64,000 nucleotides of DNA from Caldilineales bacterium. Lineage in GTDB: Bacteria; Chloroflexota; Anaerolineae; J102. The notes beneath the pieces are model-generated. The model worked only from the letters and a program-made list of their open reading frames with translations. It did no database searches and was not told the origin of the DNA. Shown here piece by piece: positions 56,484-64,000 of the stretch (its first letter is position 1; every line of letters starts with the position of its first letter). The DNA lies in assembly GCA_024102915.1 (NCBI GenBank), contig JAGFJG010000044.1:22788-86787 (forward strand), in the 5' to 3' direction. The position numbers and the translations under genes are program-made.

Positions 56484-58085
56484 TCAATCTGCGAAATCTG
56501 TGGATGGAATATGCACTATTTCGTAGACGACGAATTGCACGCCGTTATCGTTCGCCCGATGCACGGTGAGCCGTTCCGACAGTTGGAATCCGATCGGAGT
56601 CAATGCGGCGGCGAGGGGCTCTCGTTCGTTCAGTTCCCAGCTAGGGAAAACCACGAATCGAGTATAGCCTGCGGGATGTTTGGACAGATCGGCCACGAGC
56701 ATGGCCGGGTCGGCCCAATAGACGCGCCCGTGCGGCCCATCCCAAAGATACCAGTTCCAGTGCCAGCCCAGCCAGTGTTGATAGAGTACGCCGTTTTTCT
56801 CCGGCACGTTTTCCCGCAAATAGGCGGCCACGCTCTCGATCCCTTCGTACGCGCCGTGGTCGCCGCCGACGGGGATGCGCGCCTGAGCGGATTGCACCGT
56901 CCCCCAGCCAAGGGCTAAAACCAGCGCAATCACCAATCCCGACCGCAGGTTCACCCCACCTGCAAGACGTTCCCAACCGGCCTCGATTCCTCTGGCGGCC
57001 AGCATCGCCAGCAGAGGCGTCAGCGGCAGCAGGTAGCGATCCCAGGGCTGAAAACCGACGATGATATGGCCGATCAGATAAGCCAGAATGAACAAGGCGA
57101 AAAGGATATCGAGACGCCGGGTTCGGGTGTTGCGCGAATGGTGGAGGATGGCAAGAACGCAGAGACTGAGCAAAATCAGTGTCCCCGGCGGCCACCCGCC
57201 CAGCCATTGCCAGACGACCGCCCACTCCGCCGCCCGCGCCGGCCATTCGGCGGGGGAAGCCCAGTCCAGCCCGCCATAGCTGTTCCATGATTGCTGCCAA
57301 AAGCTGGGGATCTCCGCCGGTAATATCCGCCAGCCATCCCATTGCCAGACTTTGAACCAGACGAAATAGAATCCGGCGGCGAATGTAAACAGGCGGAGGA
57401 GAGGGGCGAGGAAGCGAGGGAGATTGAAGTGAAGAAGGTTAAGTGAGCGGCGGGACGGGGCCAGGAATAAAAGGGACAGGATCAAGGGGATGAAGAGCAG
57501 GGCGTTCTGTTTGGTGGCGAAAGCCATGCCCAGGGCCAGCCCGGCGCCCAACCCGAAACGATAGGCTGCGCAGAGCATGGCCAGTAGCAGCCAGGCCAGC
57601 AGCATGGGGTCGGTATAAAGAGTGGGGGCGAAGGCAATGGCGAAGGGTGAGAGGGCGAACAACGCCAGGGCGATGACGGACGTTTTCGGCCCGTACAACC
57701 TGCGAGCCAGCATCCACAAAAAGAGCATGGATAGAAGCGAACAAAATTCGTTGAGCAGGCGTGCGGACGCAATGGTTGGTCCCAGCCAATCAAACACGTT
57801 GGCTAATATGTAGATGAAAAATGGCGGCTTGTCCACCGCCACCCGCTCTAGCATCGGGTCCAAACCCGATTGCACCAGCCTGGCCCAATACCCATAGAGG
57901 GCTTCATCTTCGCGCAAAGGGAAGCGGCCAAAGCTGGCAAAGCGTAGCGCCATGCCCAGTCCCATCCAGGCCATCACCCAGGTAGCTTCCAACCTCAGGC
58001 CCACCTGACTTGCCCCGGTCGTTTGCTCTTTCTCCCCGCCTGTTGTCCGGCCCCGATCTATTCCCAGAACCCGACTTGCCTGCAT
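56484..58085 (-). CDS. GT39-type membrane glycosyltransferase
   Basis: 533 residues with about ten membrane segments. REDEALYGYWARLV in the first outer loop carries the acidic catalytic pair of the ArnT/PMT family, and LPLREDE-like FPLREDEA and VAVDKPPFFIYIL follow. Such enzymes move sugars from polyprenyl-phosphate donors to lipid or protein outside the cell. Start: ATG at 58085; a TTG at 58100 overlapping the GT2 stop would add five residues. The upstream gene makes the likely donor. Convergent with sbcC. Confidence 0.87.
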   Translation of the reverse strand: MQASRVLGIDRGRTTGGEKEQTTGASQVGLRLEATWVMAWMGLGMALRFASFGRFPLREDEALYGYWARLVQSGLDPMLERVAVDKPPFFIYILANVFDWLGPTIASARLLNEFCSLLSMLFLWMLARRLYGPKTSVIALALFALSPFAIAFAPTLYTDPMLLAWLLLAMLCAAYRFGLGAGLALGMAFATKQNALLFIPLILSLLFLAPSRRSLNLLHFNLPRFLAPLLRLFTFAAGFYFVWFKVWQWDGWRILPAEIPSFWQQSWNSYGGLDWASPAEWPARAAEWAVVWQWLGGWPPGTLILLSLCVLAILHHSRNTRTRRLDILFALFILAYLIGHIIVGFQPWDRYLLPLTPLLAMLAARGIEAGWERLAGGVNLRSGLVIALVLALGWGTVQSAQARIPVGGDHGAYEGIESVAAYLRENVPEKNGVLYQHWLGWHWNWYLWDGPHGRVYWADPAMLVADLSKHPAGYTRFVVFPSWELNEREPLAAALTPIGFQLSERLTVHRANDNGVQFVVYEIVHIPSTDFAD

Positions 58086-58089
58086 TCGG

Positions 58090-58848
58090 TCAATCCACAA
58101 ACCGGTATTTGATCAGCGCCCAGGTTGCCGGCAGGCCATCTTTCCAGGTGATGTTCTTGCCCTCTTCATATTCGCGCCCTGCATAGCTGATAGGCACTTC
58201 GTAAATGCGGTAGCCTCGCTTCAGAATCTTAGCCGTGATTTCAGGCTCCAATTCGAAGCGGCGGGCGCGCAAGGGCACCCCGCTCAATACCTGCGGTCGA
58301 AAAACCTTGTAGCATGTTTCCATGTCGGTCAGCACTGAATCATAGAGCACATTCGTCAGCAAGGTGAGCAGTTTGTTGCCCAGCATGTGCCGGAACAGCA
58401 TGGCCTTGCGCGGGCCGCCCAGGAATCGCGAGCCATATACCACATCCGTGCGCCCTTCCAGCAGCGGCTGCAACAGCCTGGGATAGTCACGCGGGTCGTA
58501 TTCCAGATCGGCGTCCTGGATCAAGAATATCTCGCCGTTGGCGTGGCGCATGGCCGTGCGGATAGCCGCCCCCTTGCCGCGATTTCGATCATGAAAATGG
58601 GCCTTAACCAAGCCCTCGCCGTCCAGGTCGCGCAAGATGTCAGAAGTCTCATCGACAGAGCCATCATCAACGGCGATGATTTCCTGTCGCAGACGCACCT
58701 GTTCGGTGGGGGGATCACCGTAGACGGGCGTAATCTCAAGTTGCAGATTATCGAGCGCACGCACCTGCCTGACGATTGAGCGCAGCGTCTTCGCCTCGTT
58801 GAAGACGGGCATGAGGATAGAGTAATGGACTACACGTTCTTCTGTCAT
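58090..58848 (-). CDS. GT2 polyprenyl-phosphate glycosyltransferase (DPM1/DPG-like)
   Basis: 252 residues from ATG at 58848; a longer frame overlaps the methyltransferase end. GT-A motifs: YSILMPVFNEAKTLRSIV, EIIAVDDGSVDETSDIL, GKGAAIRTAMRHANGEIFLIQDADLEYDP with the DxD-type DAD, and GSRFLGGPRKAM. No C-terminal membrane segments, as in bacterial donors of polyprenyl-P-sugar. It is the second gene of a three-gene operon with GT39. Confidence 0.92.
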   Translation of the reverse strand: MTEERVVHYSILMPVFNEAKTLRSIVRQVRALDNLQLEITPVYGDPPTEQVRLRQEIIAVDDGSVDETSDILRDLDGEGLVKAHFHDRNRGKGAAIRTAMRHANGEIFLIQDADLEYDPRDYPRLLQPLLEGRTDVVYGSRFLGGPRKAMLFRHMLGNKLLTLLTNVLYDSVLTDMETCYKVFRPQVLSGVPLRARRFELEPEITAKILKRGYRIYEVPISYAGREYEEGKNITWKDGLPATWALIKYRFVD

Positions 58849-58862
58849 CGAGTGAACCTGTA

Positions 58863-59597
58863 TTACTGCAAAGTGACCAGATAGCGAAAGCTGTGCCACA
58901 TCGCGTCAGCGCTGGAATCAGCCTGCACATCGAGCACCGTGCCGCCCCGTGTTTGCACCAGGCGCAGCACCTCATCTTTGGGTATGCCGTACATATCCAT
59001 CACCGGCTGGTCGCCGTGGCGTATTTTCTGCAGCCAACGGAAAGGGCGGGTGGGGCGCAAAGGTTGGGTGAGTCGATTTCGCAGACGTCTGGCCGTGCTG
59101 GGGATCTGGAAAACGAGGATGCCGCCTGGCGCGAGGATGCGTAAGAACTCGCCAATGTAAGCCTGGCTATAGCGCGGAGGCATGTGCTGCAACGTGATGT
59201 TCGAATAGATGAAGTCAAAATCAGGCGAGAATAGGCTCAGGTCATCCCGATCATTGAGATGATAGTGGCAGCTTTCGGGATAGCGATTGTATTCCTGCGC
59301 CAGTGTGATCATGGCCGGGCTGATGTCCACGCCATCGACTCGCTCAAAATGGGCTGTCAACGCCTGACTTAATCGCCCCACGCCGCAGCCAAAGTCGAGC
59401 GCCCGTCCGCGTCGTAATGGCGCTTGCTGCTCTACATATTCCAACACTTCAGAAATCTCAGCCACGCCCGTGGCGAAAAATTCATCGATCTGCCAGCGGT
59501 TCTCATCCTTTTCCGGCCAGGCCAGGATGCCCCACAGCGGATCGGTGTTCCCAAACTTATTCCAGTTCTCTTGAACTTCCTTGAGGTCCATCTTCAT
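58863..59597 (-). CDS. class I SAM methyltransferase
   Basis: 244 residues. SAM motifs ALDFGCGVGRLSQALTAHF, VDGVDISPAMITLAQEY, FDFIYSNITLQHMPPRYS and APGGILVFQIPSTA. It leads the glycosylation operon and may methylate a sugar. Either ATG at 59597 or the one two codons later is possible. A promoter and a 5' hairpin lie just upstream. Confidence 0.87.
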   Translation of the reverse strand: MKMDLKEVQENWNKFGNTDPLWGILAWPEKDENRWQIDEFFATGVAEISEVLEYVEQQAPLRRGRALDFGCGVGRLSQALTAHFERVDGVDISPAMITLAQEYNRYPESCHYHLNDRDDLSLFSPDFDFIYSNITLQHMPPRYSQAYIGEFLRILAPGGILVFQIPSTARRLRNRLTQPLRPTRPFRWLQKIRHGDQPVMDMYGIPKDEVLRLVQTRGGTVLDVQADSSADAMWHSFRYLVTLQ

Positions 59598-59622
59598 TCA
59601 ACACATCGGCTCGTTTCAGAAC

Positions 59623-59653
59623 AACAGGGGCGCTCAGTGTTTGCGCCCCTGTT
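59623..59653 (-). other. perfect hairpin at the 5' end of the glycosylation operon transcript
   Basis: AACAGGGGCGC pairs with GCGCCCCTGTT over 11 bp, loop nine bases. With the -10 at 59664-59669, transcription (minus strand) should begin about 59657, so the hairpin forms the very 5' end of the RNA. No T-run follows, so it is not a terminator; it may protect the message. Confidence 0.7.
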
Positions 59654-59663
59654 GGATAGAATG

Positions 59664-59692
59664 ATTATAGCTTAGCGCCGGCGTGTATCCAA
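59664..59692 (-). promoter_or_regulatory. promoter of the glycosylation operon
   Basis: On the minus strand TTGGAT (59687-59692), 17 bases, TATAAT (59664-59669). Confidence 0.7.
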
Positions 59693-59754
59693 AAGAACGG
59701 AGCGAGACGTAGCAGGAAATCCAGGCCCATAGACGAGAATCAAACGAGCAGCGG

Positions 59755-60732
59755 TTATGTGATAGCGTAACGGAGTGGCAGATCGTCAGCGAGCACGTAA
59801 ACGCGACCTTGTTCTTGTAAGATGTCCAAATGACCGACCACTTCGCTCAGACCCAGAAAGATGTCCGCTTCGCCCAGCCGGGGAAATAGCGACCGCACGA
59901 TCTCCCACACCGTTTGCGCGTCCCCTTGCAGGCAATCTGTGATGCTGCCGAGGCGGCGTACCCGCCGCTGGCGGCGCTCGGAAATCAGTGCCCGATGGTC
60001 TGTGACAACTTCGCCGTGCCCTGGCAGCACGAGTTCGATTTCGAGATCGCAAAGGCGCTCGAGCGAGCGCCAGTAATCGATCAAAGGGCGTCGTCGCTCT
60101 AGCCCAGGCATGGGTGGTTCGACCAGGGCATTCGAACTGACGTGCGCCAGCAGATGATCAGAGCCGAGAAGCCACTGGCGTTTGGGGTCATACAGGCAGA
60201 TCAGATCGCCGCTATGACCCGGACAGAAAATCACGTGCCACTCGCTTGAGCCTGCCGCAATGATGTCCCCTTCGCGCAGAATCGTCTCCGCCCATACACT
60301 TTCGGCCATGCGCGGGATCGCTGCATAAAACCGCTCGATCTGCGGAAAAAGCTCGGCAGGCAGGCCGGTCTCCGCCGCAAAGCCGCGAGCCCAATCGATC
60401 GCTCGGCGTGCGTAGCTATCGAGATCGGCGATCTTGGCGACAGCGTTTTCGTGCGCCAGAACTGCGGCGTGGCTGGCATTGTGCAGTCGCTTCGCCTGTC
60501 CAAAATGGTCGATGTGACCATGCGAGACGATGATCTGCGCCAGGTCGGATGACAGGATGCCGGTTTCGTCCAGCGCTTCGTCCAACGCCCGGATGTTGCT
60601 AGCCGTGTATAGACCGGCGTCGAACAGCGTGAGCGAATCGCCCAGCAGCACATAGGCATGCACATCGCCCACAGCGAAAGGCGTGGGCAGTGTGAGTTGC
60701 CAGAGATCAGCGGCTATCTGTCGTGCAGGCAT
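59755..60732 (-). CDS. MBL-fold metallo-hydrolase
   Basis: 325 residues from ATG at 60732; a TTG six bases earlier is possible. The metallo-beta-lactamase motifs are SHGHIDHFGQA (H.H.DH), FCPGHSGDLICLYD (His) and VLPGHGEVVTDHR. The last part is a helical winged-type domain like that of hydroxyacylglutathione-hydrolase-like proteins. Likely a thioester or phosphodiester hydrolase. It is 21 bases downstream of the MaoC gene and probably co-transcribed with it. Confidence 0.9.
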   Translation of the reverse strand: MPARQIAADLWQLTLPTPFAVGDVHAYVLLGDSLTLFDAGLYTASNIRALDEALDETGILSSDLAQIIVSHGHIDHFGQAKRLHNASHAAVLAHENAVAKIADLDSYARRAIDWARGFAAETGLPAELFPQIERFYAAIPRMAESVWAETILREGDIIAAGSSEWHVIFCPGHSGDLICLYDPKRQWLLGSDHLLAHVSSNALVEPPMPGLERRRPLIDYWRSLERLCDLEIELVLPGHGEVVTDHRALISERRQRRVRRLGSITDCLQGDAQTVWEIVRSLFPRLGEADIFLGLSEVVGHLDILQEQGRVYVLADDLPLRYAIT

Positions 60733-60753
60733 CGCCAACCCAAAGCAAGTCCT

Positions 60754-61221
60754 TTATGACTGAGTCTGGCTTTTGACCAATACCTTCCATTTGCCGCGCT
60801 GCACCTTCTGGTCTTCTTGATTCAGCACTTCCACCTTGAACCAGACATAACCGCCGCCCAGCCGTGGCATGGCTTTGGCTTCATCGACGGTGGCGCGAAT
60901 ACGCACGGTGTCGCCGATCTTCACCGCAGCCCGGAACTCCCACTCCAGACTCATAAAAGCCATCACCGTATCTTCCATAAAACCCAGGCGCGTCGCCAGA
61001 CCAGTCGCAATCGAAAGAACCAACAATCCATGTGCGATGCGTTCGCCCAACATCTGTTCCTTGCTATACTCGGCATCGGTATGGATCTGATTCCAATCAC
61101 CCGACAACATGGCGAATTGCACGATGTCCGTCTCGGTGATCGTGCGACCGACGCTTTCCACGCTATCCCCCAACTCGAATTCCTCAAAATATAACCCGCG
61201 TGACCGGCTCAATTGACTCAT
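60754..61221 (-). CDS. MaoC-like (R)-specific enoyl-CoA hydratase
   Basis: 155 residues from ATG at 61221 with AGGAG ten bases upstream. Hot-dog fold: YFEEFELGDSVESVGRTITETDIVQFAMLSGDWNQIHTDAEYSKEQMLGERIAHGLLVLSIATGL, with the hydratase motif (Asp in GDWNQIHTD, His). The C-terminal strand ends in VRIRATVDEAKAM. It hydrates 2-enoyl-CoA to the (R)-3-hydroxy form. The promoter carries a palindrome between -35 and -10. Confidence 0.92.
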   Translation of the reverse strand: MSQLSRSRGLYFEEFELGDSVESVGRTITETDIVQFAMLSGDWNQIHTDAEYSKEQMLGERIAHGLLVLSIATGLATRLGFMEDTVMAFMSLEWEFRAAVKIGDTVRIRATVDEAKAMPRLGGGYVWFKVEVLNQEDQKVQRGKWKVLVKSQTQS

Positions 61222-61250
61222 GGTATTTGCTCCTGAATAAGATATGGAAA

Positions 61251-61280
61251 ATTGTACCGTTTGGTACAGAAGCTTGTCAA
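61251..61280 (-). promoter_or_regulatory. promoter with repressor-type palindrome for the MaoC-MBL operon
   Basis: On the minus strand TTGACA (61275-61280) is perfect, then an 18-base spacer, then TACAAT (61251-61256). TGTACC (61253-61258) and GGTACA (61263-61268) form a palindrome with a 4-base spacer exactly between the two hexamers. This place is typical for a TetR- or GntR-family repressor controlling fatty-acid genes. Confidence 0.78.
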
Positions 61281-61375
61281 TCACCTGATTTTGCTCATAT
61301 TCAAGCGCCCAAAAATATGCCATAATGGGATTATCGGAATAGCTTTTCACCCGTTTATTTGCCACGAGGTGACCA

Positions 61376-61828
61376 ATGTACAAGCGTATTTTGATTCCGC
61401 TCGATGGGTCCAGATTCGCCGAGACCGCACTGGCTGAGGCTAAACGTCTGGCGGACAAGGATACCGAATTGCTCTTGTTCCAGGTCGTCCATTTGCCTAT
61501 GCCAATCATGACGCCAGAGATGAGCGCTCAGGTCTCAGTGGTTGATGTGGATGAAATGCGGGAGGAGGCAGAGGCGTACCTGGACGATCTGGCGCGGGCG
61601 CTGGCTGATGAAGGACTCAAAGCCAGCGTGTATGTGGTCGAAGATCGCAACGTCGCCAATGCCATCACCAGTTATGCCGCCTCCGAAGGAGTTGAATTGA
61701 TCGTTCAATCGACGCATGGTCGCGGCGGCATCAGCCGCCTGGTATTCGGCAGCGTAGCCGAGGGCGTCCTCCGCCAGACCCCATGTCCCATCCTGCTGGT
61801 ACGCGCCAGACCCGAGATGGACGCATAG
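61376..61828 (+). CDS. universal stress protein, UspA family
   Basis: 150 residues. N-terminal YKRILIPLDGSRFAETAL and C-terminal STHGRGGISRLVFGSVAEGVLRQTPCPILLVR include the ATP-binding G..G.....G(S/T) motif. A second copy follows at 61973. It binds ATP and acts in stress response. Confidence 0.93.
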   Translation: MYKRILIPLDGSRFAETALAEAKRLADKDTELLLFQVVHLPMPIMTPEMSAQVSVVDVDEMREEAEAYLDDLARALADEGLKASVYVVEDRNVANAITSYAASEGVELIVQSTHGRGGISRLVFGSVAEGVLRQTPCPILLVRARPEMDA

Positions 61829-61972
61829 TTACAGGTCGGCAGTAAACAGTGGGGACAATGTTCGGTTGTGGTCTTCCTCTGAAAACTGACCCCTGAAGTC
61901 TGTTGACTAAAATCCTCTTACCTCTATCGACATGCCAGGCCTCCCGCATCCGCACTCTTGCAGGAGTTGAAA

Positions 61973-62410
61973 ATGTATACTGATATTCTGATCCCGTTGG
62001 ATGGATCATCGCTGGCCGAGCAAGCGCTCTGCTGTTTTGAACATTTGGCCGCCCCCAATGCCAGAGTCGTTCTGCTGCAAGTGATCCGCTCACCTATTCC
62101 CGTGATTACGCCGGAAATGTCGTTACCGATCCCTGATTCAGGTCAGGCCGAATTGCTCTCCGAAGCCCATGCCTATGTGAAGGGTCAGGCCGCAAATCTG
62201 GTGAAACAAAATGTGGAGGCTGAAGGAGTCGTTATCGAGGGCGATGATGTGGCCGGGACGATTGTGGACTACGCGCATGACCACGGCATGGATTTGATCA
62301 TGATGTCCACACATGGCCGGGGCGGTTTCAGCAGGCTGGTTTTCGGCAGCGTGGCGGAGGATGTTATTCGCCGTACGCTATGCCCCGTACTGGTCGTACG
62401 CCCTACATGA
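61973..62410 (+). CDS. universal stress protein, second copy
   Basis: 145 residues from ATG at 61973, with CAGGAG nine bases before. YTDILIPLDGSSLAEQALC and STHGRGGFSRLVFGSVAEDVIRRTLCPVLVVRP mirror the first copy, so the two come from a tandem duplication. ATP-binding motif intact. Confidence 0.93.
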   Translation: MYTDILIPLDGSSLAEQALCCFEHLAAPNARVVLLQVIRSPIPVITPEMSLPIPDSGQAELLSEAHAYVKGQAANLVKQNVEAEGVVIEGDDVAGTIVDYAHDHGMDLIMMSTHGRGGFSRLVFGSVAEDVIRRTLCPVLVVRPT

Positions 62411-62500
62411 TCCCGGTTGACGGATATCTGCACTGAGACACGACAGGTGTTCGCGCATAGGATTCTCGGGACTGGACATTCCTCTGAACCTCGATTATAA

Positions 62501-62515
62501 TTAGAATCGTTCTAA
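62501..62515. promoter_or_regulatory. candidate Fur-family operator
   Basis: TTAGAATCGTTCTAA is a perfect 6-3-6 palindrome in a very A+T-rich stretch, 25 bases before the Fur-family start. Fits autoregulation of the regulator and control of the metal pump after it. Confidence 0.75.
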
Positions 62516-62539
62516 ATTTATAATCATTCCAATTTTCGT

Positions 62540-62980
62540 ATGTCCGACTTTCAAGGCAAACGCTTGGCCTCCACCTTGCAAGACGCCGGTCATCGTCTGA
62601 CGCCGCAAAGACAGGCGATCTGCGATTACCTGGCGAATACACGCTCGCACCCATCGCCCGCGGATGTGTACGAATTCGTGCGCACCCAATACCCCAGCAT
62701 CAGCCTGGCGACGGTGTATAACACCCTGGCTGTGCTGCGCGACCTGGGCGAGATCGTGGAGGTCGGACCGGGGGACACCGCGGGCGTTCGGTACGAGACC
62801 GACCTGACGCCGCACGCCAATCTCGTTTGCCAAAGCTGTGGTCGCATCGTCGATGTGCCGTTGACGACCCCGCATCTTGTTTCGGACGCTCAGGCCGGGG
62901 CTTTCGATTTTGAACTGATCAATGTCCGGGTGACGGGTTTTGGATTGTGTGGCGTCTGCCGGCGCGAAAGGATGAAATAA
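62540..62980 (+). CDS. Fur-family metal or peroxide regulator
   Basis: 146 residues. Winged helix LQDAGHRLTPQRQAICDYL and PSISLATVYNTLAVLRDLGEI; the dimer part has HANLVCQSCG and CGVCRRERM, giving two structural-zinc CxxC pairs. Fur, Zur and PerR cannot be separated with certainty. The metal P-type ATPase five bases downstream suggests a metal sensor (Zur-like or another). An operator-like palindrome precedes it. Confidence 0.9.
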   Translation: MSDFQGKRLASTLQDAGHRLTPQRQAICDYLANTRSHPSPADVYEFVRTQYPSISLATVYNTLAVLRDLGEIVEVGPGDTAGVRYETDLTPHANLVCQSCGRIVDVPLTTPHLVSDAQAGAFDFELINVRVTGFGLCGVCRRERMK

Positions 62981-62985
62981 AAACA

Positions 62986-64000
62986 ATGCTCGAACGAAAT
63001 ATGGAATTGCCCGTGTCGCTTCCTGACGACGACGGCGAAGGCAAAGAGTGCGCCGAATTACTGCTGGCCATGCTCGATCAGCATCCCGGCGTCCAGAGCG
63101 CTCAAATCGATTTTGAGCGTAATATGTTGAAACTGCACTATAACCCTGAACGTATCAATGTCCGCGTGGTCGATGGCATTGCCAGCGATCTGGGGGTGCG
63201 CCTGGGCTCGCGTATGCACCACTGTACCATGGAATTGGGCGGCGTGGGCTGCCGCGATTGCGCCGCTCGACTTGAGCAAGAACTGGAGGCGATCCCAGGA
63301 GTGCACAAAGTCTCGGCGAACGCTGCCGCCCGCGTTGTCGGCGTTCACTACGAAGAGATAGGCGATCTGGCCGCGGTGGAAAAACGCATCACTGAGATGG
63401 GCTATCAGGTTGGAGCCCTGGGCGAGGCCAAGCCGCCATTTTGGGAGCGAAACATCGGGCTGATTTGGGCTGGCGCGACGCTATTCTTCTTGCTGATCGG
63501 TCTGGCGTTTCAAAACTGGATGCCCATCGCCGCTGTGCCGCAACTGTATGTGCTCTTCTACGTGCTTTCCTATGTGGCGGGCGGGCACGAGGCCGCGCGC
63601 GAGGCCTGGCGTGATCTGCGCCAGGGCAGGCTCAACGTCGATCTCTTGATGCTGCTTTCGGCATTTGGCGCAGCGCTGCTGGGGCATTGGGCGGAAGGGG
63701 CCATGCTGCTCTTCCTGTTCAGCCTATCGGGAGCGCTGGAAGAATTCGCCATGGACCGTACCCGGAATGCAATCGAGGCCCTGACCGCGCTGCGGCCCAG
63801 CGAGGCGACCGTGTTGCGCGGCGATGTCGAAGTGCGCCTGCCGGTTGAGGCAGTTGCGCCCGGTGACATTGTGCTCGTGCGGCCGGGTGAGCAGGTTTCG
63901 GTGGACGGCGTGGTGCTGCTCGGCGCTACATCGATCAATCAGGCGGCCATCACCGGCGAATCGATGCCGGTGGCAAAGTCGCCGGGCGACGATGTCTTTG
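62986..64000 (+). CDS. heavy-metal P-type ATPase (ZntA/CadA/CopA type), cut by window edge
   Basis: 338 residues are visible; the frame continues past the right edge. Residues about 10-75 form a degenerate HMA-like domain, and 80-145 a second HMA domain with metal motif GCRDC. Membrane segments follow, then the actuator domain ends in AAITGESMPV (TGES phosphatase motif). The CPx and DKTG motifs lie beyond the window, so the metal cannot be told; Fur-family linkage suggests Zn, Cd, Pb or Co. It starts five bases after the regulator stop. Confidence 0.92.
   Translation, partial: MLERNMELPVSLPDDDGEGKECAELLLAMLDQHPGVQSAQIDFERNMLKLHYNPERINVRVVDGIASDLGVRLGSRMHHCTMELGGVGCRDCAARLEQELEAIPGVHKVSANAAARVVGVHYEEIGDLAAVEKRITEMGYQVGALGEAKPPFWERNIGLIWAGATLFFLLIGLAFQNWMPIAAVPQLYVLFYVLSYVAGGHEAAREAWRDLRQGRLNVDLLMLLSAFGAALLGHWAEGAMLLFLFSLSGALEEFAMDRTRNAIEALTALRPSEATVLRGDVEVRLPVEAVAPGDIVLVRPGEQVSVDGVVLLGATSINQAAITGESMPVAKSPGDDVF

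Overview
The window is a G+C-rich bacterial chromosome segment, densely coded on both strands. It has no phage, no complete insertion sequence, no CRISPR array, and no rRNA or tRNA gene that I could find by eye. The mix points to a free-living monoderm bacterium, most likely of the Chloroflexota (Anaerolineae/Caldilineae-like); this is an inference from gene content, not a computed placement. The supporting content is: many lipobox proteins facing outward, an F420-type luciferase-family oxidoreductase, a two-gene 2-oxoacid:ferredoxin oxidoreductase, a GerW-like protein, LVIVD-repeat and ComEA-like surface proteins, and the anaerobic-type glpABC set.

Layout. 1-7.2 kb: mostly minus-strand surface proteins (YceI-like lipoprotein cut by the window edge, HtrA protease, a secreted helical-repeat protein, a ComEA-like lipoprotein, an intradiol-dioxygenase-like lipoprotein), with a plus-strand membrane-anchored phosphoesterase and a minus-strand bacterioferritin. 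7.4-12.3 kb: a sugar-uptake operon (LacI regulator, RbsA-, RbsC- and RbsB-like proteins) behind two abutting LacI-type operators. 12.3-16.1 kb: an RNA methyltransferase, a zinc-ribbon methyltransferase and an orphan fused ABC permease. 16.1-24.4 kb: a beta-propeller surface protein, VOC proteins, an Lrp regulator operon, a tandem winged-helix protein with an AlkD-like protein, an F420 oxidoreductase and a GerW-like protein. 24.6-27.2 kb: korA and a korB fused to a gamma domain. 27.3-29.8 kb: a type II restriction-modification pair, A+T-richer by eye. 29.8-34.0 kb: amidohydrolase, SDR, enoyl-CoA hydratase, a peroxiredoxin-fold protein without its cysteine, and a VOC protein. 34.1-41.6 kb: a complete F-type ATP synthase operon (small membrane protein, a, c, b, delta, alpha, gamma, beta, epsilon) with a clear promoter and terminator, then mreB. 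42.8-49.7 kb: the glycerol operon glpF-glpK-small zinc protein-glpA-glpB-glpC. 49.9-56.5 kb: GNAT, a cyclotransferase/PNPOx-like fusion, an M1 peptidase, a quinate-dehydrogenase-like protein and an orphan SbcC. 56.5-61.2 kb (minus): a polyprenol-type glycosylation operon, an MBL hydrolase and a MaoC-like hydratase. 61.4-64 kb: two universal stress proteins and a Fur-family regulator followed by a metal P-type ATPase cut by the window edge.

The most unusual feature is a family of degenerate 7-base repeats (period exactly seven, a different word at each place). They sit at gene borders and often form inverted arms. They also occur in frame inside glpA (twelve heptads, 84 bases, 28 codons) and glpB, and they overlap stop codons (lacI-like gene, korA, glpB) or reach up to start codons. 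They are scattered over at least nine loci here, including between atp genes. They look like a mobile or slipped-strand microsatellite family similar in style to the heptameric STRR repeats of filamentous cyanobacteria.
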